Assembly (NCBI GenBank): GCA_050261495.1
Contig: JBLNDI010000017.1
Coordinates: 1 to 6,583, forward strand
Direction: 5' to 3'
Origin: JBMNKL01 sp050261495
GTDB lineage: Bacteria > Bacillota > Clostridia > Acetivibrionales > DTU013
DNA length: 6,583 nucleotides
Part shown: positions 1-5,515 of the stretch, piece after piece
How the letters are laid out: every line of letters begins with the position of its first letter
Position numbering within the stretch: the first letter of the stretch is position 1
Made by a program: the position numbers and the translations under genes
The notes under the pieces: model-generated
Databases searched by the model: none
What the model was told of the DNA's origin: nothing
What the model saw: the letters and a program-made list of their open reading frames with translations, nothing else

Positions 1-29
1 GTACCTGATTTTTTAATCATTCGACAAGG

Positions 30-104
30 TGTCCGGATATGCCGTTATGCTGTCCGGATAATTCCGAAACGCTGTCCGGATGTTGCCGGAATCAGTGTCC
101 GGAT
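30..104 (+). repeat. Four-copy ~22-bp direct repeat, probable IS21-type element end
   Basis: The 9-mer TGTCCGGAT occurs exactly four times, starting at 30, 51, 73 and 96, so the spacing is 21, 22 and 23 bases, about two helical turns. Each copy is followed three or four bases later by a second, looser block, CCGttA, CCGAAA, CCGGAA and CCGAAA. Phased repeats of this kind at one end are typical of IS21-family elements, where they bind the IstA transposase. That assignment is from memory of the family, not from a match. The repeats would place the element body to the right, but no istA or istB follows, and no inverted copy (ATCCGGACA) exists in the window. It may therefore be a solitary or decayed end, or the edge of a non-autonomous element. 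The repeat itself is certain; the IS reading is moderate. Confidence 0.75.
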
Positions 105-115
105 GCGGCCGAAAT

Positions 116-355
116 ATGCAAATTAAGAACTTTAGACCAGAAGATTTAAAAAGAAAAGTGAAAAAAGACGAATTGCAGCGCATTTTGAGCGAGGGCGGTG
201 TTTTGGATGTTCCGGGCTCAAAATGGCTAATAGACTTTTGGGGCAAAAAAAATGTCGCAGGTATATTATTGATGCCAGTGACCCGGCATAATTTGGTACA
301 TATAAACCAGTCGAAACAAATTAAAAATAAATGCCGGTCTTTGAAGAAAATATAA
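116..355 (+). CDS. Weak hypothetical reading frame, 79 aa, unrecognised
   Basis: This open frame is the only one of note between the phased repeats and the acetyltransferase gene. It could also start at 80, but that start lies inside the repeats, so the ATG at 116 is preferred. No clear ribosome binding site precedes either start. The product is lysine-rich and basic (starting MQIKNFRPEDLKRKVKKDEL), with no signal peptide, membrane segment or motif that I recognise. It is the only candidate on the plus strand and would converge on the acetyltransferase gene. It could be a remnant of an element body next to the repeats, or chance. I would not rely on it as a real gene. Confidence 0.2.
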   Translation: MQIKNFRPEDLKRKVKKDELQRILSEGGVLDVPGSKWLIDFWGKKNVAGILLMPVTRHNLVHINQSKQIKNKCRSLKKI

Positions 356-385
356 GAAGGTAAGAAACGGGAAAAGCATGCCGAT

Positions 386-892
386 TTAGAATCTGCCCGC
401 AAGGTCTGCAAGCGCCTTGCCGGTCACGCGGTACACCGTCCACTCGTCCATCGGCACGGCGCCCAGATTCCTATAAAACTTGATTGACGGCTCATTCCAG
501 TCAAGGCACCACCACTCAAGCCTTCCGCAATTCTTTTCCTGTGCAAGTTTTGCCAAAAATGACAACATTGCCTGTCCAAAACCTTTGCCCCTCATTTCAG
601 GCTTAACGTACAGGTCTTCCACGTATATGCCCGGGCGCCCCAGGAAAGTGGAAAAATTGTGAAAGAACAGGGCAAACCCTACCGCTTCATTGTTATATTC
701 GCCAATAATGACTTCTGCAGCCTTGCGCACAAATAGAGACTCTCTCAATACCTCCTCGGTCGCTTCCACTTCATGGAGAAGATTCTCATATTCCGCCAGT
801 TCCTTGATGAATCGCAGTATTAAGGATACATCGCTTTCATTGGCAAATCTCAATTCAAAATTTTCTATCCTTGTTGCAATACGTTCACGCAT
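386..892 (-). CDS. GNAT N-acetyltransferase, SSAT (diamine acetyltransferase)-like
   Basis: This is a soluble 168-residue acetyl-CoA-dependent N-acetyltransferase. The acetyl-CoA pyrophosphate-binding loop is R101-G-K-G-F-G106, after the strand IYVEDLYVKPEM (89-100). The C-terminal motif is DWNEPSIKFYRNLGA (131-145). The N-terminal helix (LRFIKELAEYENLLHEVEATEE), the E92-D93 pair and the NEPS-x-x-FY motif ending in Y140 all resemble eukaryotic spermidine/spermine acetyltransferase SSAT1, where the equivalent Glu and Tyr are implicated in catalysis (from memory of that family). A polyamine, thialysine or similar amine is a reasonable guess, but bacterial members of this group are mostly uncharacterised. 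The ATG at 890-892 is well supported: GGAGG lies at 900-904, seven bases upstream. The length is usual for the family. The gene is separated by 215 bases from azlD and has its own promoter candidate. Confidence 0.9.
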   Translation of the reverse strand: MRERIATRIENFELRFANESDVSLILRFIKELAEYENLLHEVEATEEVLRESLFVRKAAEVIIGEYNNEAVGFALFFHNFSTFLGRPGIYVEDLYVKPEMRGKGFGQAMLSFLAKLAQEKNCGRLEWWCLDWNEPSIKFYRNLGAVPMDEWTVYRVTGKALADLAGRF

Positions 893-961
893 TTATCAAC
901 CTCCGTTTGCTGCCAACCCGGTATCTCATATTATGAACCACACAGCCGCAAACCAAGTGAC

Positions 962-1009
962 AAGCAAATACAATAATCACACTCTTCATCTTAGGAAGTT
1001 TATTTGCTT
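962..1009 (-). repeat. Perfect 9-bp inverted repeat in the acetyltransferase leader
   Basis: AAGCAAATA at 962-970 and TATTTGCTT at 1001-1009 are exact reverse complements separated by 30 bases. They lie just downstream of the promoter candidate at 1028-1056, so they would fall in the 5' leader. The arms are A+T-rich, which makes a stable RNA stem doubtful. A pair of half-sites for a DNA-binding repressor is equally possible. Confidence 0.45.
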
Positions 1010-1027
1010 AATGATTACCCCGGATTA

Positions 1028-1056
1028 ATAATAAATAATAAATCAACGGCAATCAA
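1028..1056 (-). promoter_or_regulatory. Sigma-A-like promoter for the acetyltransferase gene
   Basis: On the minus strand, TTGATT (-35, 1051-1056) is followed after 17 bases by TATTAT (-10, 1028-1033). That is four of six and five of six matches to the consensus with ideal spacing. Transcription would start near 1020 and leave a leader of about 130 bases before the ATG at 892. A second TTGATT at 1041-1046 is too close to the -10 to serve as its -35. Confidence 0.5.
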
Positions 1057-1057
1057 G

Positions 1058-1085
1058 GTAATCCCTGGAAACGCTCGGGCATTAC
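1058..1085 (-). terminator. Possible hairpin terminator after azlD, lacking a U-tract
   Basis: GTAATCCC (1058-1065) pairs with GGGCATTAC (1077-1085) with one bulged base and an 11-base loop, 22 bases past the azlD stop. No run of T follows in the direction of transcription, so it is at best a weak intrinsic terminator. It also sits right next to the -35 of the next promoter. Confidence 0.25.
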
Positions 1086-1107
1086 GATGTTGGAAACAGA
1101 GGCGATT

Positions 1108-1440
1108 TCATACGAATATAATCCTCGCAAGTGCCATATAGCACAAGGTGCCGCAGCCTATGCTAAGAAGCGTATTCTTTTTCCAAAGGTGTAATGCGGC
1201 GACAACCGCTAATGAGATTATTGCAGGCACGCAGCCTGTAATGCGGGTAAAATCAGTGTCCTTAAGGCAATAAAAGACCAGCGTGGCAATAATTGCAGGA
1301 GGAAGATACTTCCCCAGGTATATGACCTTTTCGGGGATTTCTTTTTTGCCTCCGAATATCAAGAACGGCGTAAACCTGACGGCTATTGTGCATATCGACG
1401 CAACCGCAATACTTAACAATACGTAAACCGTACTATTCAT
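1108..1440 (-). CDS. azlD: AzlD, small subunit of branched-chain amino acid exporter
   Basis: This 110-residue integral membrane protein is the small partner of AzlC. The AzlCD (BrnEF-type) complex exports branched-chain amino acids, and in some bacteria methionine. Azaleucine resistance in Bacillus subtilis gave the family its name. About four hydrophobic segments are visible (roughly 4-22, 44-61, 66-86 and 90-109). Family features are the T-x-x-x-R-x-x-PFLIF stretch (19-29), YLGKYLPPAIIATLVFYCLK (41-60), and a C-terminal half with LHLWKKNTLLSI and GT-x-x-YM. Length is normal. The start is fixed by coupling: its ATG (1438-1440) overlaps the TGA of azlC (1437-1439), and GGGGAGG lies about ten bases upstream inside azlC. 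It is thus translated with its partner. Confidence 0.93.
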   Translation of the reverse strand: MNSTVYVLLSIAVASICTIAVRFTPFLIFGGKKEIPEKVIYLGKYLPPAIIATLVFYCLKDTDFTRITGCVPAIISLAVVAALHLWKKNTLLSIGCGTLCYMALARIIFV

Positions 1441-2129
1441 TGCACTGGTTCCTCCCCGGCCTTTTTCTCAACAATAGGCTTGCTTATAAGCAAAAGCACT
1501 ACCGTTGCAATCAATGAAGGCATAATAAACCTGCTGCTGCCAAGAAGCAAAAGGAACAGGACTCCGGATACCAACCCTATTACCGCCGGCATATGGCACT
1601 TGGAACTTCTCCATTGCTCAATAAAAATTACAACAAACAACGCCGTCATTGAAAACTCTATCCCCGAAAAGTCAACAGCCGCCAGCCGCCCCGTCAATGC
1701 GCCCGCAAGCGTACCGGCAATCCAATAACAATGGTTAAGTAAAGCAATGCAAAATGAAGCCTTCTTTTCGTCTATTCCTTCCGGGTATTCACAAGAACAC
1801 AATACCGAATATGTTTCGTCAGTAAGCGAAAAGACCATGTACGGAAATTTCCTGCCCATATCCCGGAATTTTTTGAGGAAAGGCAATCCGTAAAATATGT
1901 GCCTGCTGTTTATCAAAAGCGTCATAACCGCAATTGTCGCGACAGACGCTCCCGACGCCAGGAGGCCCGTTAATGCAAACTGCAATGACCCGGCGTAAAC
2001 AGCCAGGCTCGTAAGGGGCGCCCAGACCCAATTGTAGCCGGTTTGCTGAAACAGGATTCCAAAGGCGTATCCAAGGAATAAATAACCGAACATTACGGGA
2101 ATAGTCTTTTTGAAACAAAACCTTAGCAT
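1437..2129 (-). CDS. azlC: AzlC, large subunit of branched-chain amino acid exporter
   Basis: This 230-residue polytopic membrane protein is the main subunit of the AzlCD exporter. Family hallmarks are clear: PVMFGYLFLGYAFGILFQQTG (11-31), the VYAGSLQFALTGLL stretch (44-57), LLINSRHIFYGLPFL (71-85) with the conserved N-x-RH-x-FYG, and FSLTDETYSVL (99-109). Hydrophobic segments then run to the C-terminus (near 149-167, 176-198 and 199-218). The ATG at 2127-2129 follows a GAGGTAAGGA stretch that serves as ribosome binding site (GAGG at 2139-2142). The gene shares a 4-base ATGA overlap with azlD and has its own strong promoter about 75 bases upstream. No Lrp-type regulator gene is adjacent, unlike in B. 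subtilis. The specific amino acid exported cannot be read from the sequence. Confidence 0.95.
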   Translation of the reverse strand: MLRFCFKKTIPVMFGYLFLGYAFGILFQQTGYNWVWAPLTSLAVYAGSLQFALTGLLASGASVATIAVMTLLINSRHIFYGLPFLKKFRDMGRKFPYMVFSLTDETYSVLCSCEYPEGIDEKKASFCIALLNHCYWIAGTLAGALTGRLAAVDFSGIEFSMTALFVVIFIEQWRSSKCHMPAVIGLVSGVLFLLLLGSSRFIMPSLIATVVLLLISKPIVEKKAGEEPVQ

Positions 2130-2204
2130 TTTTCCTTACCTCACATTAGCACCCGCGAGCTTGTGAATGCGCCGCAATTTCCAAAAATTTTTAATATAAC
2201 GCGT

Positions 2205-2234
2205 ATTATACCATAATATGGTTTAAGGTTACAA
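2205..2234 (-). promoter_or_regulatory. Strong sigma-A-like promoter of azlCD
   Basis: On the minus strand TTGTAA (-35, 2229-2234; four of six) is followed after 18 bases by a perfect TATAAT (-10, 2205-2210). Transcription would start near 2198, giving a leader of about 70 bases before azlC. This is the best promoter match in the window. Confidence 0.65.
2210..2222. promoter_or_regulatory. Perfect 13-base palindrome in the azlCD promoter spacer
   Basis: ACCATA and TATGGT flank a single central base, on both strands. The site covers the part of the spacer touching the -10 box, where a bound protein would block RNA polymerase. It is a natural operator candidate for a repressor of amino acid export, but no regulator gene is in the window and short A+T-rich palindromes also arise by chance. 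Confidence 0.4.
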
Positions 2235-2274
2235 TTAATTTTTGTTTTTTAAAGGCGGATAATCTCCCCGGCTG

Positions 2275-2316
2275 TTCACCTTTCACCGCCGGAGGGCGCT
2301 ACCCGGCGTTTCACCG
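2275..2316. repeat. G+C-rich hairpin flanked by TTTCACCG repeats after rtcB
   Basis: CGCCGG (2287-2292) and CCGGCG (2303-2308) form a 6-bp G+C stem with a 10-base loop. TTTCACCG occurs on either side at 2281-2288 and 2309-2316, with a third partial copy TTCACC at 2275-2280. The hairpin is 26 bases past the rtcB stop, so it may end or stabilise that transcript, although no U-tract follows on the minus strand. The T-rich stretch at 2235-2251 is in the wrong orientation for rtcB. Confidence 0.4.
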
Positions 2317-2333
2317 TCGTGGGACGTTAGCCG

Positions 2334-3527
2334 TTACTCGGCGGCTTTGAAATTGTAGATGGGCTTTATAATATCAACTATTTCAACGGTGTCTTGTATA
2401 TTATTAATTATTTCATCCATTGGCTTGTAGGCCAGGGCGCATTCGTCCAGGGTTGATCTGTTCACGGTGGTCGTGTATATGCCCTTCATAGATTCTTTAA
2501 ACTCCTCAAGGCTAATTGTCTCCTTGGCCTTTCTCCTGCTCATCAGCCTTCCGGCCCCGTGAGGCGCGGAAAAATTCCAGTCACTGTTGCCTTTTCCGAT
2601 GCAAATGAGGCTTCCGTCCCGCATATTTATCGGTATCAGCACTCTTTCTCCCTTGCGGGCGGAAATGGCGCCCTTTCTGAGAATCATGCTGTCAAGGTCA
2701 ATGTAATTGTGAATGGTGGTAAACTGTCCCGCGATGTCAAGCCCCATCTTGGTTACGATTTCGTCGACAATGGCTTTGCGGTTGTACACGGCATACTGCT
2801 GGACTATTTTCATGTCGTGCAGGTAATCTCTGCAGCTTTTTCCCTGCACGTAAGCCAACTGCCTGCTTATCTTCCGAGGGCCGATTTTCTTGATTTCATC
2901 CTCTATTTCTTTCCTGCTGCGTCCTTTCGCTTTCAGTTTCTTCGCAATTTCATCCTTCAGCCTGCCGGCGTCCGAAAGCTCCCTGTACCCAAGCTCCTGG
3001 TAGTATTCCGCGACCTGTTTCCCCAGGTGCCTGCTCCCGGAGTGGACTACCAGGTACAACACCCCGGCTTTGTCCCTGTTGACTTCAATGAAGTGGTTGC
3101 CGCCTCCCAGCGTGCCAACGCTCAACACCGCCCGTTCCAGGTTGACGTGTTTTTTGCAGGCAAGGCTGTCCAAGTCTATGTTATCGGCATACTTATGCCG
3201 TTTTTTCCTGATATCAAATCCCGAGGGAATATGGGTATATATAATACTGTCCAGCTTTTCAAGATCAATCTCTCTTTGCTTAAGTTTCAGCGTTTCCATA
3301 CCGCAGCCTATATCGACGCCGACCAGGTTCGGCACAATTTTGTCCGTTACCGTCATCGTCGTGCCGATGGTGCAGCCCGCGCCGGCATGTGCGTCGGGCA
3401 TTATCCTGATGATGCTGTCCTTTGCGAACTCCTGGTCGCACAGTTCCATGATCTGTGAATAAGCTTCGCCCTCCAGGTTGTCGGTGAAAACTTTTGCCGT
3501 ATTGTATTTCCCCTTTATCTCAATCAT
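2334..3527 (-). CDS. rtcB: RtcB-family RNA ligase (3'-phosphate/5'-OH)
   Basis: This 397-residue cytoplasmic enzyme joins RNA ends carrying 3'-phosphate or 2',3'-cyclic phosphate to 5'-OH ends, using GTP and Mn2+. Visible metal-site motifs are DAHAG (45-49), VGVDIGCG (69-76; D72, C75), GGGNHF (141-146; H145), HSGSRH (162-167; H162) and TIHN (271-274; H273). The guanylylated histidine would be H323 in SAPHGAGR. Length is close to the 408 residues of the E. coli enzyme. The GKGNSDWNFSAPHGAGR block and the IIKPIYNFKA end mark a clade distinct from E. coli-type RtcB, where I recall SCHGAGR. A TTG in frame at 3552-3554 would add nine residues, but I prefer the ATG at 3525-3527: it gives the family-like MIEIKGKYNTAKV and has AGGTGG just upstream. 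No archease or PrfH gene is nearby. Confidence 0.93.
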   Translation of the reverse strand: MIEIKGKYNTAKVFTDNLEGEAYSQIMELCDQEFAKDSIIRIMPDAHAGAGCTIGTTMTVTDKIVPNLVGVDIGCGMETLKLKQREIDLEKLDSIIYTHIPSGFDIRKKRHKYADNIDLDSLACKKHVNLERAVLSVGTLGGGNHFIEVNRDKAGVLYLVVHSGSRHLGKQVAEYYQELGYRELSDAGRLKDEIAKKLKAKGRSRKEIEDEIKKIGPRKISRQLAYVQGKSCRDYLHDMKIVQQYAVYNRKAIVDEIVTKMGLDIAGQFTTIHNYIDLDSMILRKGAISARKGERVLIPINMRDGSLICIGKGNSDWNFSAPHGAGRLMSRRKAKETISLEEFKESMKGIYTTTVNRSTLDECALAYKPMDEIINNIQDTVEIVDIIKPIYNFKAAE

Positions 3528-3529
3528 GC

Positions 3530-3537
3530 TCCCACCT
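3530..3537 (-). promoter_or_regulatory. Ribosome binding site deciding the rtcB start
   Basis: AGGTGGGA on the minus strand lies directly upstream of the ATG at 3525-3527. It favours this start over the in-frame TTG at 3552-3554, whose upstream sequence is only loosely purine-rich. Confidence 0.6.
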
Positions 3538-3567
3538 GTCCGTTTTCCGGGCAAATATTTCTCTTAT

Positions 3568-3589
3568 CCGGATGATCCTCTTCATCCGG
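3568..3589 (-). repeat. Perfect 8-bp hairpin in the rtcB leader
   Basis: CCGGATGA (3568-3575) and TCATCCGG (3582-3589) are exact complements with a 6-base loop. This stem lies in the 108-base gap between the beta-glucuronidase-like gene and rtcB, about 41 bases before the rtcB ATG. No U-tract follows in either direction, so it is not a standard intrinsic terminator. A leader element, a processing site for a joint transcript or a protein-binding palindrome are all possible. Confidence 0.5.
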
Positions 3590-3635
3590 CTGCTTATCCC
3601 GCTGCTCCGTACTGCTGCCTCACAACGGCTTGTTA

Positions 3636-5414
3636 TTACACCCCGTAATTCCTGTAAAATTCCTTCATAACATAAAAGGCGGGTTTTTTGTATTTCTTGT
3701 CGCCCGACAGCAGCCCTTTTGTGTTGTATCCCTTCTGAAGCTCATTGTGCCTTCTCGGGCAGCGGAAATCGTACAATATCCAAGGGCTTATTCCTTTCAC
3801 GCAGGAAATCGAGCCCAGGGTGCGCGTTTGCTTCCTATATACCTCAAGCTGGCAGTCTTCGGTTCCAAGGTCGTCCGCCATGCCTCTCACGCCGGCGCGC
3901 GCGTCGGCGCCGAACTCGGAAATAATCACCGGTTTGTCAATCCTGGTGTTTTCAAAAACTTTAACCAGGTTTTCAAAATCCGGATCATACCAGCCGTAAT
4001 ACTCATTGACGCCGACAATATCCAAGCATCCGGCCAGCCTGTCCTTTATTGCCAGGTTCTCGTTGTCGACCAGGCAGGCGGCTGAAACAAGCCTTGTCGG
4101 ATCCAAGCGCTTTGCTTCTTTCGCAAGCGAGCTCATAAAGGCATAGCGTTCGTCCGTATCGGCATTTTCATTGCCGACCGACCATATTATCACGCTTGCC
4201 CTGTTCCTATCCCTCAATATCATCTCCCTAAGTTGGTTTTCTGCATCATTGTAAGTATCTGCGCTGCCGAACCGGATTGCCCAGTATACCGGGATTTCCT
4301 CCCACAGCATCAACCCCATGCTGTCCGCAATTTTGGATGCCTTTTCGGAGTGGGGGTAATGCGCGAGCCGGACGTAATTGCAGTTCATTTCCTTGGCAAT
4401 CGTAAAGTTTTCGACAATTTCCTCTTCCGTCAGGGCTTTCCCGTTTACGACACTGTCCTCGTGTATGCAGATTCCCTTCAGGTATATTTTTTTCCCGTTC
4501 AGGTATATGTCCCCGCCGCGGACGCATATTTCCCTGAAGCCGACTTTATCGGCCACACTGTCGGAAAGGTAACGCAGGGTAACATCGTACAGCTTCGGGT
4601 TTTCGGGGTCCCACAGTTCCGGGGATGCGTCAATTACGGCTGTTCCTTTGCCTCCGCTTACAGGTATTGCGACGTTAAGGTCCAATTCTTCAATTTTCAG
4701 CAATGCTTCACCTTCTGCTTCGGGCCCGTCTACGGACAATTCAACCCTGATCCTCCCAAAACCGCTTCCCGGCTCCAGCGCTATGAAAAAGTCCCTGATG
4801 AATGTCTCGGGCAATCTGATTAGTTCCACGTCCCTGTATATTCCTCCGTAGTTGTACCAGTCGGTGTTCCTCGAAGGAACAGCGCCGGCCTTCCTCGTAT
4901 TGTCGGCCACAACCAGGAGCCTGTTATCCTCTTCAAGAAGACCGCTTATCTCGATGCAAAAAGGCGTGGAACCTCCCTTGTGGCATCCGGCGAACTTTTT
5001 GTTCAGAAAAACCTTGGCCTCGTAGTTTACCGCCCCGAACCTGATGAACACCCTTTTTTCGCCTTTGTTTGCATACCTGAATTTCCGCGTGTAAACCGCG
5101 GGACCCTCATAATACAGGTACTTGTCGTCCTGCATGTTCCAACAGGAGGGAACCTTGATTTTTTCCCAGCTTTCAAAGTTGAAATCTACCGGAAGGGGCC
5201 TTCCCGCTGCATTTTTGTATTTTTCATCGTACCATCCGGAACGGAGGCATGTGTCGTACTGGTCGATCTGAAAGCTCCAGAAGCCGTTCAGGTTTTCTTT
5301 TTCCCTCCCGGAATCGAATATCAGGCTGTCTGCCGAAACAAGTCCGGCATGGAACCGCCTTTCATACTCCTCATCATGTATGTTTTCGAGAAAATTGCCG
5401 GGCATATATTCCAT
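3636..5414 (-). CDS. Glycoside hydrolase family 2, probable beta-glucuronidase
   Basis: This 592-residue retaining exo-glycosidase has no signal peptide, so it is probably cytoplasmic. Domain order is GH2: sugar-binding jelly roll (about 40-200, with the DWYNYGGIYRDVEL motif), Ig-like domain (about 203-295) and TIM barrel (about 297-592). The acid/base is E416 in WSVGNE and the nucleophile E500 in ISEFGA. N564-T-K566 matches the NxK motif that binds the glucuronate carboxylate in E. coli GUS (N566/K568), and the following GLLSGDKKYKKPAF aligns with GUS. The active-site loop found in E. coli GUS before the acid/base is largely absent (around 376-392), so this is a loop-less type. Galacturonidase or another GH2 activity remains possible. 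GGAGGG eight bases before the ATG supports the start. The gene has its own promoter candidate; no glucuronide transporter or uronate pathway genes are in the window. Confidence 0.9.
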   Translation of the reverse strand: MEYMPGNFLENIHDEEYERRFHAGLVSADSLIFDSGREKENLNGFWSFQIDQYDTCLRSGWYDEKYKNAAGRPLPVDFNFESWEKIKVPSCWNMQDDKYLYYEGPAVYTRKFRYANKGEKRVFIRFGAVNYEAKVFLNKKFAGCHKGGSTPFCIEISGLLEEDNRLLVVADNTRKAGAVPSRNTDWYNYGGIYRDVELIRLPETFIRDFFIALEPGSGFGRIRVELSVDGPEAEGEALLKIEELDLNVAIPVSGGKGTAVIDASPELWDPENPKLYDVTLRYLSDSVADKVGFREICVRGGDIYLNGKKIYLKGICIHEDSVVNGKALTEEEIVENFTIAKEMNCNYVRLAHYPHSEKASKIADSMGLMLWEEIPVYWAIRFGSADTYNDAENQLREMILRDRNRASVIIWSVGNENADTDERYAFMSSLAKEAKRLDPTRLVSAACLVDNENLAIKDRLAGCLDIVGVNEYYGWYDPDFENLVKVFENTRIDKPVIISEFGADARAGVRGMADDLGTEDCQLEVYRKQTRTLGSISCVKGISPWILYDFRCPRRHNELQKGYNTKGLLSGDKKYKKPAFYVMKEFYRNYGV

Positions 5415-5422
5415 TTTTGTTT

Positions 5423-5428
5423 CCCTCC
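5423..5428 (-). promoter_or_regulatory. Ribosome binding site of the GH2 gene
   Basis: GGAGGG on the minus strand ends eight bases before the ATG at 5412-5414, which is near-ideal spacing and fixes this start rather than the in-frame ATG three codons later. Confidence 0.8.
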
Positions 5429-5437
5429 GACAAAAGT

Positions 5438-5449
5438 CATTTGCAAATG
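5438..5449. promoter_or_regulatory. Perfect 12-bp palindrome, possible operator of the GH2 gene
   Basis: CATTTGCAAATG is its own reverse complement. It lies between the predicted transcription start (near 5456) and the ribosome binding site, at about +7 to +19. That is a usual place for a repressor such as a LacI- or GntR-type sugar regulator to act, but no regulator gene is visible and the family cannot be told from the site. Confidence 0.4.
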
Positions 5450-5462
5450 CATCCCTGTACCG

Positions 5463-5491
5463 ATTCTATCCTTTTATTACCGCAGCCGCAA
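5463..5491 (-). promoter_or_regulatory. Sigma-A-like promoter of the GH2 gene
   Basis: On the minus strand TTGCGG (-35, 5486-5491; three of six) is followed after exactly 17 bases by TAGAAT (-10, 5463-5468; five of six). It lies in the 101-base gap after the ATPase gene and would separate the glycosidase from it transcriptionally. The weak -35 would fit a regulated promoter. Confidence 0.5.
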
Positions 5492-5515
5492 TCCTTTCCG
5501 TGAAAAATCCCGGGA

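Larger units (their letters stand above)
893..1107 (-). other. Intergenic region between azlD and the acetyltransferase gene
   Basis: This gap of 215 bases has no credible gene. It holds, in transcription order, a bulged hairpin after azlD, a promoter candidate, a 9-bp inverted repeat in the predicted leader, and the ribosome binding site of the acetyltransferase gene. Confidence 0.7.

Noticed and set aside
30..104. CRISPR array
   Set aside because: The repeats are only 9 bases long with 12-14 base gaps that are themselves similar, far from CRISPR repeat and spacer sizes, and no cas gene is present.
13..411. A 132-codon minus-strand frame covering the left edge
   Set aside because: It runs through the phased repeats and overlaps the end of the acetyltransferase gene. 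The product shows no domain, and its start codon lies inside the neighbouring gene.
2130..2333. Riboswitch or T-box upstream of azlCD
   Set aside because: The predicted leader is only about 70 bases, with no T-box-like sequence, no extended stems and no terminator before the start codon.
2559..3458. A 299-codon open frame on the plus strand opposite rtcB
   Set aside because: It lies wholly antisense to a gene with clear RtcB motifs, has no ribosome binding site that I can see and gives a product without recognisable motifs. Long antisense frames are common opposite G+C-biased third positions.
3630..4823. Several plus-strand open frames of 68-196 codons opposite the GH2 gene
   Set aside because: They overlap each other and the well-supported glycosidase, and their translations show no family features.
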